Shown: positions 26,220 through 34,690, counted from the first letter of the stretch. The stretch is 64,000 bases of DNA from Spongiactinospora rosea (GCF_003315795.1 NZ_QMEY01000008.1:248001-312000); one strand, 5' to 3'. Made by a program: numbers and translations. The notes: generated from the letters alone by a model not told the origin.

Positions 26220-28805
26220 ATGCCGACCTCCAACTCCCCCGCCCAGGACGACCAATGGCCGCACTCCGATCCTGTACCGCCGTCGCGACGCTCCCTGCTG
26301 GGCGGCGCGCTGTGGTCGGGCGCGGGGCTCGCGGCCGCCGGACCATTACCGCTTGCACCGCCCACGCTGTTACCCCGGTCCGAGCACGCCGCCGCGTCGT
26401 TCGCCCCCACGCCCGCGACCGGCGGTGTGGACGGCGGACCGCTGCCGGACTTCTCCCGTGGTTCGGCGGCGCTCACCCCCGACAAGACCGTCACCAGCGC
26501 GTGCCAGTTCTGCAACAGCGCCTGCGGCCTCACCGTGGGGCTGAAGGCGGGGCGGATCATCGACATCTCCGGCCGCAAAGACGATCCGGTCCAGGACGGC
26601 AACCTGTGCGTCAAAGGGCCGATGATGACCGAGCTGCTGTACAACCCGCTGCGGCTGACCACCCCGCTGCGCCGGGTCGGCGGCGCCAAGGGCGATCCCG
26701 CCTCCCGGTTCGAGCCCGTGTCCTGGGACCGGGCGCTGGACCTGATCGCGGACCGGTTCCTGCGGCTACGCGATCAGGGCGAGGCCCGCGCCATCGCCAA
26801 CCGCACCACCGGCCGCCTGCCCCGGGGCACCGGCTCCCTGGTCCACCGGCTGTTCGGCCTGCTGGGCAGCCCCAACGACACCGACGTGGGCCCGGTCTGC
26901 AACGACGCCGGCGGCAACGCGCTGGCCGCCACCTTCGGGCTGGGCAACTTCACCAACGGCTACGGCATCGACGGCGCCACCGGCAAGGAGGACCTCGGCG
27001 CGGCCCGGTACCTGCTGCTGCTGGGCACCAACCAGGCCGAGACCCACCCGGTGACCTACGCCCATCTGCTGCGTGCGCGCCGCCGTACCGGCGCCCGCCT
27101 GGTGGTGGTCGACCCGCGGCAGACCCCGACCAGCGCCTTCGCCGACGAGTGGGTCGCCCCCAAGCCGCACACCGACTTCGCCCTGGTGCTCGGCATGCTG
27201 CACGAGATCATCACCGGGAACCTGTACGACAAGGCGTTCGTGACCCGGTGGGTGCTCGGTTTCGAGGAGCTGCGCGAGCACCTGATCGCCAGGCGGTACA
27301 CCGCGGACTGGGCCGCCGGGGTGACCGGCGTCCCGGCCGCCACCATCCGCCGCCTCGCGGTCGAGTACGCCGTCGCCAAACCGGCCGCGATCTTCTGCAA
27401 CGCCGGGATCTCACACCAGCTCGGCGCCTTCGACACCTACCGGGCCATCGCCATGCTGGCCGCGGTGACCGGCAACATCGGCGTCCCCGGCGGGGGCTGC
27501 AACTTCATGCACAACACCTGGCCCGGCGGCCTGGACCTGCCCCCGCTCACCGTGGACACCCCCGCGCCCGGCCCGGCGCTGCCGGTCGGCCCGGACGCCT
27601 TCGCCGAGGCCATCCTCACCGGCCGCCCCTACAGGCTCCGCGCCGTGGTCACCGAGGGCAACCCGCTGCTGGCGTCGGCCAACACCGCCAAGGTCCGCCG
27701 CGCGTTCGCCGAACTCGACTTCTACGTCTACACCGGCCTGTTCATGGAGGAGGCCGCCTACTACGCCGACGTGATCCTGCCGGTGTGCAGCGGCCTGGAG
27801 TTCGAGGGCGTCTACATGCGCCGCGACGACCGCGCCATCCGCTGGCAGGACGCCGCCGCGCCCAGGGTCGGCCAGGCCCGGCCCGACACCGAGGTGTGGA
27901 TCGGCCTGGCACACGCCCTGGCCCGCCGCGACCGCGTCAAGCCGGCCTCCTACTGGCGAGACGCCTTCCCCGAGGCATGGCTGGACTACAAGAACCTGTG
28001 GGCGACCTTCATCGCGCACACCCCCGGCGCCGCGGGCATGACGCGCGAGCGGATGCGCCGCCGCGCCGAGCCGCTGCGCTGGCCGTGCCCGAGCACGAGC
28101 CACCCCGGGGTGAGCACCCTGTACCTGGACCACCCCTCCTGGTACCAGGCCGCCGCCGCGCTGGACCCGGCCAACGCCGGCAAGCGCTTCCTGACCCCCA
28201 GCGGCAAGGTGGAGATCTACACCCCCGCCCTGCACGCCCGGCTCGAACCGAGCGGGCACGGCGCGCTGCCGGTCTTCTTCACCCATCCCGAGGTCACCGG
28301 GGCCCACCCCACCATCGCCTACCAGGACACCTTCATCGCCAACCCGGTCAATCCGCAGGCGCTCACCCACCCGGTGCGCATCGGGGTGCCGGGCGACGGC
28401 GAGGTGCACAAGCGTTTTCCGTTGATGGGCATGACCGGCCGTCCCAGCGTGGCGCACTTCGCGAGCGTCACGCACTGGACGTTCACCGGCGTACGCCTGA
28501 ACGGCGTCCGCCTGGCGCAGATCCACCCCGACACCGCGCGCCGCAACGGCATCGCCGACGGCGACGCGATCGTGGTGGAGAGCCCGCGGGGGTCGGTACG
28601 GGCGACCGCGTCGCTGGATCGGGGCATCCGGGCCGACACGATCTTCCTGCCCAACACTTTCGGGCCCGCCCAGGAGGTCGGCGACCTCTTCGGCAACCCG
28701 CGCTACGAGGCCGCCAACACCCTGGTCGATGACGCGTTCTATGACAATCTGTCCGGCCAGCAGGCGTACAAGTGCTTCGCCTGCCGGATCCGCAAGGCGG
28801 GCTGA
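26220..28805 (+). CDS. Tat-exported molybdopterin oxidoreductase in arsenic island
   Basis: This 861-residue catalytic subunit belongs to the DMSO-reductase superfamily. A Tat signal (SRRSLLGGALWSGAG) precedes a 4Fe-4S motif, CQFCNSAC...LCVKG (four Cys), then EPVSWDRALDLIADRF, LLLGTNQAETHPVTY and the C-terminal dinucleotide-binding region MTGRPSVAHFASVTHW. Start chosen at ATG 26220 with GGGAG 6 bases upstream. The fourth Cys separates it from AioA arsenite oxidase, which has a 3Fe-4S centre. Direct neighbours are ACR3 and ArsR, 3 bases after its stop on the opposite strand, so an arsenic redox role is a reasonable inference. No iron-sulfur or membrane subunit is encoded nearby; a nitrate or other oxyanion substrate cannot be excluded. 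Confidence 0.85.
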   Translation: MPTSNSPAQDDQWPHSDPVPPSRRSLLGGALWSGAGLAAAGPLPLAPPTLLPRSEHAAASFAPTPATGGVDGGPLPDFSRGSAALTPDKTVTSACQFCNSACGLTVGLKAGRIIDISGRKDDPVQDGNLCVKGPMMTELLYNPLRLTTPLRRVGGAKGDPASRFEPVSWDRALDLIADRFLRLRDQGEARAIANRTTGRLPRGTGSLVHRLFGLLGSPNDTDVGPVCNDAGGNALAATFGLGNFTNGYGIDGATGKEDLGAARYLLLLGTNQAETHPVTYAHLLRARRRTGARLVVVDPRQTPTSAFADEWVAPKPHTDFALVLGMLHEIITGNLYDKAFVTRWVLGFEELREHLIARRYTADWAAGVTGVPAATIRRLAVEYAVAKPAAIFCNAGISHQLGAFDTYRAIAMLAAVTGNIGVPGGGCNFMHNTWPGGLDLPPLTVDTPAPGPALPVGPDAFAEAILTGRPYRLRAVVTEGNPLLASANTAKVRRAFAELDFYVYTGLFMEEAAYYADVILPVCSGLEFEGVYMRRDDRAIRWQDAAAPRVGQARPDTEVWIGLAHALARRDRVKPASYWRDAFPEAWLDYKNLWATFIAHTPGAAGMTRERMRRRAEPLRWPCPSTSHPGVSTLYLDHPSWYQAAAALDPANAGKRFLTPSGKVEIYTPALHARLEPSGHGALPVFFTHPEVTGAHPTIAYQDTFIANPVNPQALTHPVRIGVPGDGEVHKRFPLMGMTGRPSVAHFASVTHWTFTGVRLNGVRLAQIHPDTARRNGIADGDAIVVESPRGSVRATASLDRGIRADTIFLPNTFGPAQEVGDLFGNPRYEAANTLVDDAFYDNLSGQQAYKCFACRIRKAG

Positions 28806-28808
28806 GCC

Positions 28809-29906
28809 TCAGCGGCGAGGTGCCGGAGCCGGTACGGGCGCGCCGAACAGCCGGCGGGCGGCCAGGCTGACGTACACCAGGCCCACCAGCACCGGCACCT
28901 CGATCAGCGGGCCGACCACCCCGGCCAGGGCCTGGCCGGAGGAGATCCCGAACACTCCTACCGCGACCGCGATGGCCAGCTCGAAGTTGTTGCCGGCGGC
29001 GGTGAAGGCGAGCGTGGTGGTCCGGTCGTACCCCAGGCCGATGGCCCGGCCGGTCAGGAAGGCGCCGCCCCACATCAGGGCGAAGTAGGCCAGCAGTGGC
29101 AGCGCGATCCTGGCCACGTCCGCGGGGCGGGCGGTGATGGTGCCGCCCTGCAGGGCGAACAGGACGACGATGGTGAACAGGAGCCCGTACAGCGCCACCG
29201 GGCCCACCCGGGGCAGGAACCGGGCCTCGTACCACTCCCTGCCCCGGGCGCGTTCGCCGAGCCGGCGGGAGAGGTAACCAGCGGCCAGCGGGACGCCGAG
29301 GAAGACCAGCACGTAGAACGCGATGTCCCAGGCCGACACCGTCAGCGCGGCGGCCCCCGGCAGGCCCAGCCAGCCCGGCAGCACCTGCAGGTAGAACCAG
29401 CCCAGGACGCCGAAGGCGACCACCTGGAAGATCGAGTTGATCGCGACCAGGACGGCGGCGGCCTCGCGGTCCCCGCAGGCCAGATCGTTCCAGATGAGCA
29501 CCATGGCGATGCACCGGGCCAGCCCGACGATGATCAGCCCGGTGCGGTACTCCGGCAGGTCGGGCAGGAAGGCCCAGGCCAGGGCGAACATCACGGCCGG
29601 TCCGGCGATCCAGTTCAGGGCCAGGGAGGCGATGAGCATGCGGCGGTCGCCGGTCACGCTGCCGAGCCGGTCATAACGGACTTTCGCCAGCACCGGGTAC
29701 ATCATCAGCAGCAGTCCCAGCGCGATCGGCAGCGATATCCCGCCGATCTTCACCGCCTCCAGCGCGCCGTCCAGCCCCGGCACGAGGCGGCCGAGCAGCA
29801 GGCCGGCGGCCATGGCCGCGATGATCCAGACGGGCAGGAACCGGTCCAGCACCGGCAGGGCTCCGATCAGCCCCGCCGGGCGCGGCCGGGCCGTGGTAGC
29901 GCTCAT
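28809..29906 (-). CDS. acr3: Arsenite efflux transporter ACR3
   Basis: The protein has 365 residues with ten hydrophobic segments. The ACR3 signature GLARCIAMVLIWNDLACGD carries the invariant Cys that handles As(III). It expels arsenite (and perhaps antimonite) across the cytoplasmic membrane using the proton gradient. ATG 29906 has GAGG 7 bases upstream and lies 8 bases after the ArsR stop, so it forms an arsR-acr3 operon. It converges with the molybdoenzyme gene. Confidence 0.93.
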   Translation of the reverse strand: MSATTARPRPAGLIGALPVLDRFLPVWIIAAMAAGLLLGRLVPGLDGALEAVKIGGISLPIALGLLLMMYPVLAKVRYDRLGSVTGDRRMLIASLALNWIAGPAVMFALAWAFLPDLPEYRTGLIIVGLARCIAMVLIWNDLACGDREAAAVLVAINSIFQVVAFGVLGWFYLQVLPGWLGLPGAAALTVSAWDIAFYVLVFLGVPLAAGYLSRRLGERARGREWYEARFLPRVGPVALYGLLFTIVVLFALQGGTITARPADVARIALPLLAYFALMWGGAFLTGRAIGLGYDRTTTLAFTAAGNNFELAIAVAVGVFGISSGQALAGVVGPLIEVPVLVGLVYVSLAARRLFGAPVPAPAPRR

Positions 29907-29914
29907 GTGCAACC

Positions 29915-30265
29915 TCACACGGTCGTGGGCACGTTCAGCAAACCCGAAAGTTCGCCGAGCGTCTCGGGCACCAGCCGGTAGTAGACCCAGGAGGCGCGGC
30001 GTTCGCTGGTGAGCAGGCCGACCTCCTTGAGCACTTTCAGGTGGTGGGAGATGGTCGGCTGGGAGACGTCGAAGGCGCTGGTGATGTCGCACACGCACAC
30101 CTCGCCGCCCGCGTGGCTTGCCACGATGGACAGGATGCGCAGCCGTACGGGGTCGCCCAGCGCCTTGAACACGCGGGCCACGGCGGCGGCCCGGTCGGTG
30201 TCCAGCGGCTCGCGCATCAGCGGCGGGCTGCAGTCCAGGAGCTCAAGTGGCTGGCGTGGCGGCAT
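29915..30265 (-). CDS. arsR: ArsR-family arsenic repressor (copy 1)
   Basis: The protein has 116 residues. The winged helix contains the arsenic site motif GEVCVCDIT (CxC pair) in helix alpha-3, followed by SQPTISHHLKVLKEVGLL; an N-terminal Cys (LLDCSPP) may serve as third ligand. I chose ATG 30265, six bases after AAAGGGA; an upstream ATG at 30271 overlaps that site. It probably represses the arsR-acr3 operon and is released by As(III). Confidence 0.9.
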   Translation of the reverse strand: MPPRQPLELLDCSPPLMREPLDTDRAAAVARVFKALGDPVRLRILSIVASHAGGEVCVCDITSAFDVSQPTISHHLKVLKEVGLLTSERRASWVYYRLVPETLGELSGLLNVPTTV

Positions 30266-30307
30266 GGTCATTCCCTTTCGGTCACCCCGACCGGTAACGG
30301 CTTCCAA

Positions 30308-30345
30308 CAGTATCTATATTGGCAGCCGTCTATAAGACAGCGCAG
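30308..30345. promoter_or_regulatory. arsR-acr3 promoter/operator region
   Basis: A short AT-rich island lies about 45-80 bases upstream of ArsR copy 1, with CTATATT and CTATAAG half-sites 16 bases apart (TATCTATATTGG, CGTCTATAAGACAG). They resemble ArsR half-sites in spacing but are not a perfect dyad. Confidence 0.35.
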
Positions 30346-30393
30346 CGGCACGCTTCGGTGACAGTCAGGTGACGGGGATGGGCTGACGCCAGG

Positions 30394-31083
30394 TCAGCCG
30401 CGGGGCGGCGAGGCGGAGGCGGCGGACGCCGGGCCCGGCACTGGGACGCCGAGATCGCCCAGCAGCGCGCGTACCCGGTGCTCGATCTCGTCGCGGATGG
30501 GGCGCACCTGGTCGAGGGACTTGCCGTTCGGGTCGTCGATCTCCCAGTCCAGGTAACGCTTGCCGGGGAAGACCGGGCAGGCGTCCCCGCACCCCATGGT
30601 GACCACCACGTCGGCCGCGCGGACGATCTCCTCGGTCCACGGCTTGGGGAACTCGGAGGAGATGTCGATGCCGCGCTCGGCCATCACGGCGACGGCGGCC
30701 GGATTGATCTCGACCGCGAACTCCGACCCGCCCGACCAGGCCACCGCGTGCTCACCGGCCAGGTGGGCGAAGAACCCCAGGGCCATCTGGGACCGCCCGG
30801 CGTTGTGGACGCACAGGAACAGCACGATCGGCCGGCTGTCGCTCCTGCCCTCCACCCGCGCCAGCGCGTGCAGCCGCTGCCGGGCGAACCGCTCGGCCAG
30901 CAGGGGCAGGAAGTTGGCCACCGCCGCCTTGGTGGCGAACTGCTCGTAACTTGAGTGCAGGAACCGTTCGATCGTCTCGGTGCCGAAGACTCCGGTGAAG
31001 TCCTCCCGCAGCCGCCGCGCGGCGGTGGACAGGGCGAGCTGCTGGTCGATGGACAGGTCCTCGCGCTGGTAGGCGCCGGTCAT
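30394..31083 (-). CDS. arsC: Arsenate reductase, LMW-phosphatase type with N-terminal helical domain
   Basis: This is a 229-residue arsenate reductase. The C-terminal part is low-molecular-weight phosphatase-like, with the P-loop LFLCVHNAGRSQMA (Cys-x5-Arg) and the resolving cysteines in TMGCGDACP, as in thioredoxin- or mycoredoxin-coupled ArsC. The first 80 residues form the three-helix domain found in many actinobacterial ArsC proteins (LSTAARRLREDFTGVFG...FATKAAV). The start is ATG 31083 with GGGGAG upstream. It converts As(V) to As(III) for export by ACR3. A 128-base gap with an operator separates it from arsR copy 1. Confidence 0.9.
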   Translation of the reverse strand: MTGAYQREDLSIDQQLALSTAARRLREDFTGVFGTETIERFLHSSYEQFATKAAVANFLPLLAERFARQRLHALARVEGRSDSRPIVLFLCVHNAGRSQMALGFFAHLAGEHAVAWSGGSEFAVEINPAAVAVMAERGIDISSEFPKPWTEEIVRAADVVVTMGCGDACPVFPGKRYLDWEIDDPNGKSLDQVRPIRDEIEHRVRALLGDLGVPVPGPASAASASPPRG

Positions 31084-31465
31084 GGACACTCCCCTGCTAC
31101 GTATCGATGCGTACCTATTTCGACTCTCATCGATATTGACACTCATCTATAGAGTAGGAGGTGAACGCAGGGTAAACAATTATCTCGTTTACTACGATAC
31201 CGAGATGAATCGCCCTCTGAGTCATCAAGCGGGGCGAATGCATACGAGTCGGGATAGATGGAACGGCCAGCCGCCAGGATTCCGGCCTCCCTGCCGGAAG
31301 AGCCGTCCCTGACGGCCGCACCAAGATCGTCCGGAAGAGCCGTCCCTGACGGCCGCACCAAGATCGTGCTGGCGCCGTACCGACTTCCTGGACCGCTGTG
31401 CGTGCACCCGCGCCGACGCCACCGATGGCCTGTGCGCCTTTCACGAAGGCAGTCAGGCCTGCATC
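31084..31465. promoter_or_regulatory. Intergenic region upstream of arsC
   Basis: 382 bases without a supported gene. Near arsC it is AT-rich: CATCGATATTGACACTCATC at about 31128-31147 resembles a promoter, and GTAAAC (31172-31177) pairs with GTTTAC (31187-31192). The rest is GC-rich and includes a 37-base tandem duplication. A Cys-rich frame (DRCACTRADATDGLCAFHEG) near 31395-31460 hints at a decayed metal-responsive gene. Confidence 0.4.
31294..31367. repeat. Perfect 37-bp tandem duplication
   Basis: Two exact copies, 31294-31330 and 31331-31367, each beginning CCGGAAGAGCCGTCCCTGAC. Non-coding as far as can be told; looks like a recent slippage duplication. Confidence 0.9.
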
Positions 31466-31858
31466 TCAGCAGCAGTGCTGCAGGAAGGCCTGGAGCTCGG
31501 CGAGCGCGGCGGCGCTGGCGTGTTTGTCGGCGCGGTAGAGCACGGTCTTGCCGTCCTTGCGGGAGGTGAGGATGCCGCCGCGCCGCAGTTCGGCCAGGTG
31601 CTCGCTGGTGCGGGGCTGGGCCAGGCCGGTGGCCTCGGCGACCTGGCCGACGCTGAGTTCGGCCCCCTGGGCGAACAGCAGCATGACGCGCTGGCGGGCG
31701 GGGCTGGCCAGGGCTTTGAGGAAGGCGTGCACGGCGGGGCTGAGATCGGTCACCGCCTGCTGCGCGCCGGCGGGCGGCACCGATGAGGGCGGGCAGCATG
31801 GCCCGTCCGCTGCCTGCGGACCTCTGGTGATGCCCGAATCGGCGCCCTTCGAGGTCAT
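31466..31858 (-). CDS. ArsR-family repressor (copy 2)
   Basis: The protein has 130 residues with the ArsR/SmtB fold (HAFLKALASPARQRVMLLFA and LAQPRTSEHLAELRRGGIL). It lacks the CVC pair of the other two copies. Candidate metalloid ligands are instead an N-terminal Cys pair (DGPCCPPS) and the extreme C-terminal HCC, so this is a different evolutionary type. It is divergent from the first FAD oxidoreductase gene; a shared box in the divergent promoter and again before the second FAD gene suggests it controls both. Confidence 0.85.
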   Translation of the reverse strand: MTSKGADSGITRGPQAADGPCCPPSSVPPAGAQQAVTDLSPAVHAFLKALASPARQRVMLLFAQGAELSVGQVAEATGLAQPRTSEHLAELRRGGILTSRKDGKTVLYRADKHASAAALAELQAFLQHCC

Positions 31859-31898
31859 GTGTCCTCCTTAGCTGCCGGAGCCACCATCATATCGTTGC

Positions 31899-31927
31899 TT
31901 TGACATATCTAAAAACAGCGATATATG
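31899..31927 (+). promoter_or_regulatory. Divergent promoter with operator box
   Basis: TTTGACATATCTAAAAACAG begins at 31899. TTGACA (31900-31905) and TATATG (31922-31927) form a -35/-10 pair with 16 bases between. Transcription would begin around 31933-31937, right at the chosen ATG, so the mRNA may be leaderless. The 22-base box recurs, diverged, at 33062 and 33102. Confidence 0.55.
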
Positions 31928-31936
31928 GTCCGGGTC

Positions 31937-33019
31937 ATGACCACATCCCCGCACCCCGTCGTCATCATCGGCGCAGGCCAGTCCGGCTTGGCCGCCGCCC
32001 GCGCCGCCCAGAACGCGGGCGTGCGTGCGCTGATCCTGGAAGCGGCCGGCGAACCGGGCGGCTCCTGGCCGCAGTACTACGACAGTCTCACCGCGTTCTC
32101 ACCCGCCCGTTTCAGCGCGATGCCGGGCCTGGACTTCCCCGGCGACCCCGACCACTACCCGCACCGCGACGAGGTCACCGCCTACCTGCGCCGCTACGCC
32201 GCCACCCTGGACACCGAGATCCGCGCCGGCACCCGGGTGCGGGCCGTCCAGACCGCCGAAGGCGGCGGATTCACCGTGCGCACCGCCGCCGGGCAGGACA
32301 TCGCAGCCGCGGCGGTGGTCGCGGCCGGCGGCTCCTTCACCCGCCCGATCCGCCCCGCCCTGCCCGGCGCGGAATCCTTCACCGGGCAGGTGCTGCACGC
32401 GGCCGACTACCGCACCCCCAAAGACCTGGACGGACGGCGGGTGGTGGTGGTCGGCGGCGGCAACTCCGCCGTGCAGATCGCCTACGAGCTCACCGGCCAC
32501 GCCCAGGTCACCATCGCCTCGCGTGCCCCGCTGACCTTCCTGCCGCAGCGGCGCGAGGGCAGGGACGTGCATCACTGGCTGACCTCCAGCGGGTTCGACG
32601 ACCTGCCGCCGGCCTGGCTGCTGCCCCGCCTGCCCGGGCGGCCGGTCATGGACACCGGCGACTACGCCGCCGCGGTGGACTCCGGCCGGCTGGTACGCCG
32701 GCCGATGTTCACCGCGCTGGACGGCGAGCACGTGGTGTGGGCCGATGGCACGCGCGAGCGCGTCGATGTGGTGCTGTGGGCCACCGGCTACCTGCCCGAC
32801 CTGGGATACCTGGCCCCGCTCGGCGCGCTGGACGCCAACGGCCTGCCGCTGCATGCCGGCGGGCTGTCCCTCACCCACCCGGGCCTTGCCTACCTCGGGC
32901 TGGAGTTCCAGCGCTCCTTCGCCTCCAACACCCTGCGCGGGGTCGCCGCGGACGCCGCGTACGTCATGGGCCCGCTGGCCGCGCACGTCCGCGACGCCCC
33001 GGCCCGGGTCGGCCTGTGA
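31937..33019 (+). CDS. FAD-dependent NAD(P)-linked oxidoreductase in ars island
   Basis: The protein has 360 residues with two nucleotide-binding motifs, VVIIGAGQSGLAAA at the N-terminus and VVVVGGGNSAVQIA at about 170, and the flavin-monooxygenase-type ATGYLPD near 280. This is the class of flavin monooxygenase-like enzymes seen in bacterial ars operons (ArsO-type), whose substrates are mostly unproven. I prefer ATG 31937, because the in-frame ATG 31925 falls in the predicted -10 element. The gene is divergent from ArsR copy 2. Confidence 0.8.
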   Translation: MTTSPHPVVIIGAGQSGLAAARAAQNAGVRALILEAAGEPGGSWPQYYDSLTAFSPARFSAMPGLDFPGDPDHYPHRDEVTAYLRRYAATLDTEIRAGTRVRAVQTAEGGGFTVRTAAGQDIAAAAVVAAGGSFTRPIRPALPGAESFTGQVLHAADYRTPKDLDGRRVVVVGGGNSAVQIAYELTGHAQVTIASRAPLTFLPQRREGRDVHHWLTSSGFDDLPPAWLLPRLPGRPVMDTGDYAAAVDSGRLVRRPMFTALDGEHVVWADGTRERVDVVLWATGYLPDLGYLAPLGALDANGLPLHAGGLSLTHPGLAYLGLEFQRSFASNTLRGVAADAAYVMGPLAAHVRDAPARVGL

Positions 33020-33061
33020 CCGGCGGGCGCTCGCGACCCGCCTGATTCGACGCCCGGCTAA

Positions 33062-33123
33062 TTTGACAGTTCTCTAAGCAGTGATTCATGATGGCTGCTA
33101 GTTCGACAATCTTCTAAACAGTG
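33062..33123 (+). promoter_or_regulatory. Two 22-bp direct-repeat operator boxes
   Basis: TTTGACAGTTCTCTAAGCAG (from 33062) and TTCGACAATCTTCTAAACAG (from 33102) match at 17 of 22 positions, 40 bases apart, about 95-155 bases before the second FAD gene. They share their pattern with the box at 31899-31920, so the same regulator, probably ArsR copy 2, may bind all three. Confidence 0.5.
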
Positions 33124-33215
33124 GGGTGGGGTGCGGTGTGCAACGCGCCACCGCCCGTACCGGTCGGCCGGACCCGAAGCACCCCGTTCTCACCTGAACC
33201 CAAGGAGACACCGTC

Positions 33216-34616
33216 ATGAGCGACGGCTGCTGCGGCACCACCGCCCTCGAACTGGAGCAGATGGTCAACGGCCCCGACGCCGGCACGCTGCCGATCGTGG
33301 TGATCGGGGCCGGGCCGGTCGGCCTGGCCGCCGCCGCGCACCTGGCCGAACGCGGCATCGACTTCCTCGTCCTGGAGGCCGGTGAGCAGGCGGGCGCGTC
33401 GGTGGCGCGGTGGGGGCATGTGCGGGTGTTCAGCCCGTGGAAGTACGACATCGACGCCGCCGCTCGCCGTCTCCTTGAGGCCGCCGGCTGGAACGCGCCC
33501 GATCCCGAGTGGCTGCCCACCGGGGCCGAACTGATCGACGGCTACCTCGCGCCGCTGGCCGACCTGTTCGGCGAGCGGGTCCGGCTCCGCGCGAAGGTGA
33601 CCGCGATCAGCCGACTGGGCCATGACCGGGTCCGCACCAGCGGCCGTGAGGACGTCCCCTTCCTCGTTCGCCTGGCCGGCGGCGAGGAGCTGCACGCCCG
33701 CGCAGTCATCGACGCCTCCGGCACCTACGAGACCCCGAACGTGCTGGGCGCGTCCGGGCTGCCCGCCCACGGCGAGGCCGACGCCGGCGATCTGGTGGAC
33801 CACGCGCTGCCGGACGTGCTGGGCACGGACCGGGAGCGGTACGAGGGCAGGCACGTCCTGGTCATCGGCGCGGGCCACTCGGCCGCCACCACCCTGCTCG
33901 CACTGGCCGGACTCTCCGACGACACCCGGATCATCTGGGCGATCCGCGCCGGTGGCGCGGCCCGTGCCTATGGTGGCGGGGAGGCCGACGCACTGCCCGC
34001 CCGCGGGGCACTCGGCACCCGGCTGCGCGCGCACGTCGAATCCGGCCGCATCCACCTGCTGACCGGGTTCTTCACCCACACGATCCGGCGGGAGGGCGAG
34101 CAGGTCACCGTGATCGGCCGCGACCCGTCCGGGGCCGAGCAGGTCATCGTCGCCGACCGGGTGATCGCGGCGACCGGCTACCGTCCCGACCACTCGATCG
34201 CGGGCGAGCTGCGGCTGGATCTGGACCCGATCCTGGGGTCCACCCGCGCGCTGGCCCCGCTGATCGATCCCAACGCCCACTCCTGCGGCACCGTCCCCGC
34301 CCACGGGGTGGACGAGTTGTCCCATCCCGAGCCGGGTTACTACGCCGTCGGCGTGAAGTCCTACGGCCGCGCCCCGACGTTCCTCATGGCCACCGGGTAT
34401 GAGCAGGTCCGCTCGGTGGTCGCCGCGCTGGCCGGGGACTGGGAGGCGGCCCGCCAGGTACGGCTGGACCTGCCCGAGACCGGCGTGTGCTCCTCCAGCC
34501 TCGTCCAGGCCCAGGAACAGCGGGTCGGGCTCGCCACCGGCATCAGCGGCGGTCTGCTCGCCGCCCCGCTTCCACTCGTCACCGCCGATGCCGGCGAGGG
34601 CGGCTGCTGCGGCTGA
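33216..34616 (+). CDS. FAD-dependent oxidoreductase with terminal Cys pairs
   Basis: This 466-residue flavoprotein has nucleotide-binding motifs VVVIGAGPVGLAAA-like (IVVIGAGPVGLAAAAHLAE, about 27-45) and HVLVIGAGHSAATTLLALAG (about 213), and ends its redox region with AATGYRPDHSIAGE. Cys pairs sit at both ends: SDGCCGTT at the N-terminus and GEGGCCG at the C-terminus, with ETGVCSSS nearby. Such pairs could bind trivalent arsenic, or deliver electrons. I know this type from actinobacterial ars clusters, but its reaction is not established. RBS AAGGAGA before ATG 33216. Confidence 0.8.
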   Translation: MSDGCCGTTALELEQMVNGPDAGTLPIVVIGAGPVGLAAAAHLAERGIDFLVLEAGEQAGASVARWGHVRVFSPWKYDIDAAARRLLEAAGWNAPDPEWLPTGAELIDGYLAPLADLFGERVRLRAKVTAISRLGHDRVRTSGREDVPFLVRLAGGEELHARAVIDASGTYETPNVLGASGLPAHGEADAGDLVDHALPDVLGTDRERYEGRHVLVIGAGHSAATTLLALAGLSDDTRIIWAIRAGGAARAYGGGEADALPARGALGTRLRAHVESGRIHLLTGFFTHTIRREGEQVTVIGRDPSGAEQVIVADRVIAATGYRPDHSIAGELRLDLDPILGSTRALAPLIDPNAHSCGTVPAHGVDELSHPEPGYYAVGVKSYGRAPTFLMATGYEQVRSVVAALAGDWEAARQVRLDLPETGVCSSSLVQAQEQRVGLATGISGGLLAAPLPLVTADAGEGGCCG

Positions 34617-34654
34617 CCCGGCCACACCGGCGCGACCGGAGGAAGAAGATCACC

Positions 34655-34690
34655 ATGCGCATCCCGCAGCCGCCCGGCGGACCCGCGTGA
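34655..34690 (+). CDS. Possible 11-codon leader ORF overlapping the MFS start
   Basis: ATG 34655 follows a strong ribosome binding site (GGAGGAAGAAG) and encodes MRIPQPPGGPA before TGA 34688-34690, which overlaps the GTG start of the MFS gene (GTGA). It may couple translation of the transporter, whose own GTG lacks a good site. It could equally be the vestige of a replaced gene start. Confidence 0.4.
   Translation: MRIPQPPGGPA

Noticed and set aside
26220-28805. Naming the molybdoenzyme arsenite oxidase AioA
   Set aside because: AioA has a three-Cys 3Fe-4S motif and a Rieske partner; here there are four Cys and no Rieske gene.
34399-34686. Longer start for the MFS transporter
   Set aside because: The added 96 residues are Arg/Pro-rich shadow sequence overlapping the FAD gene, not transporter-like.
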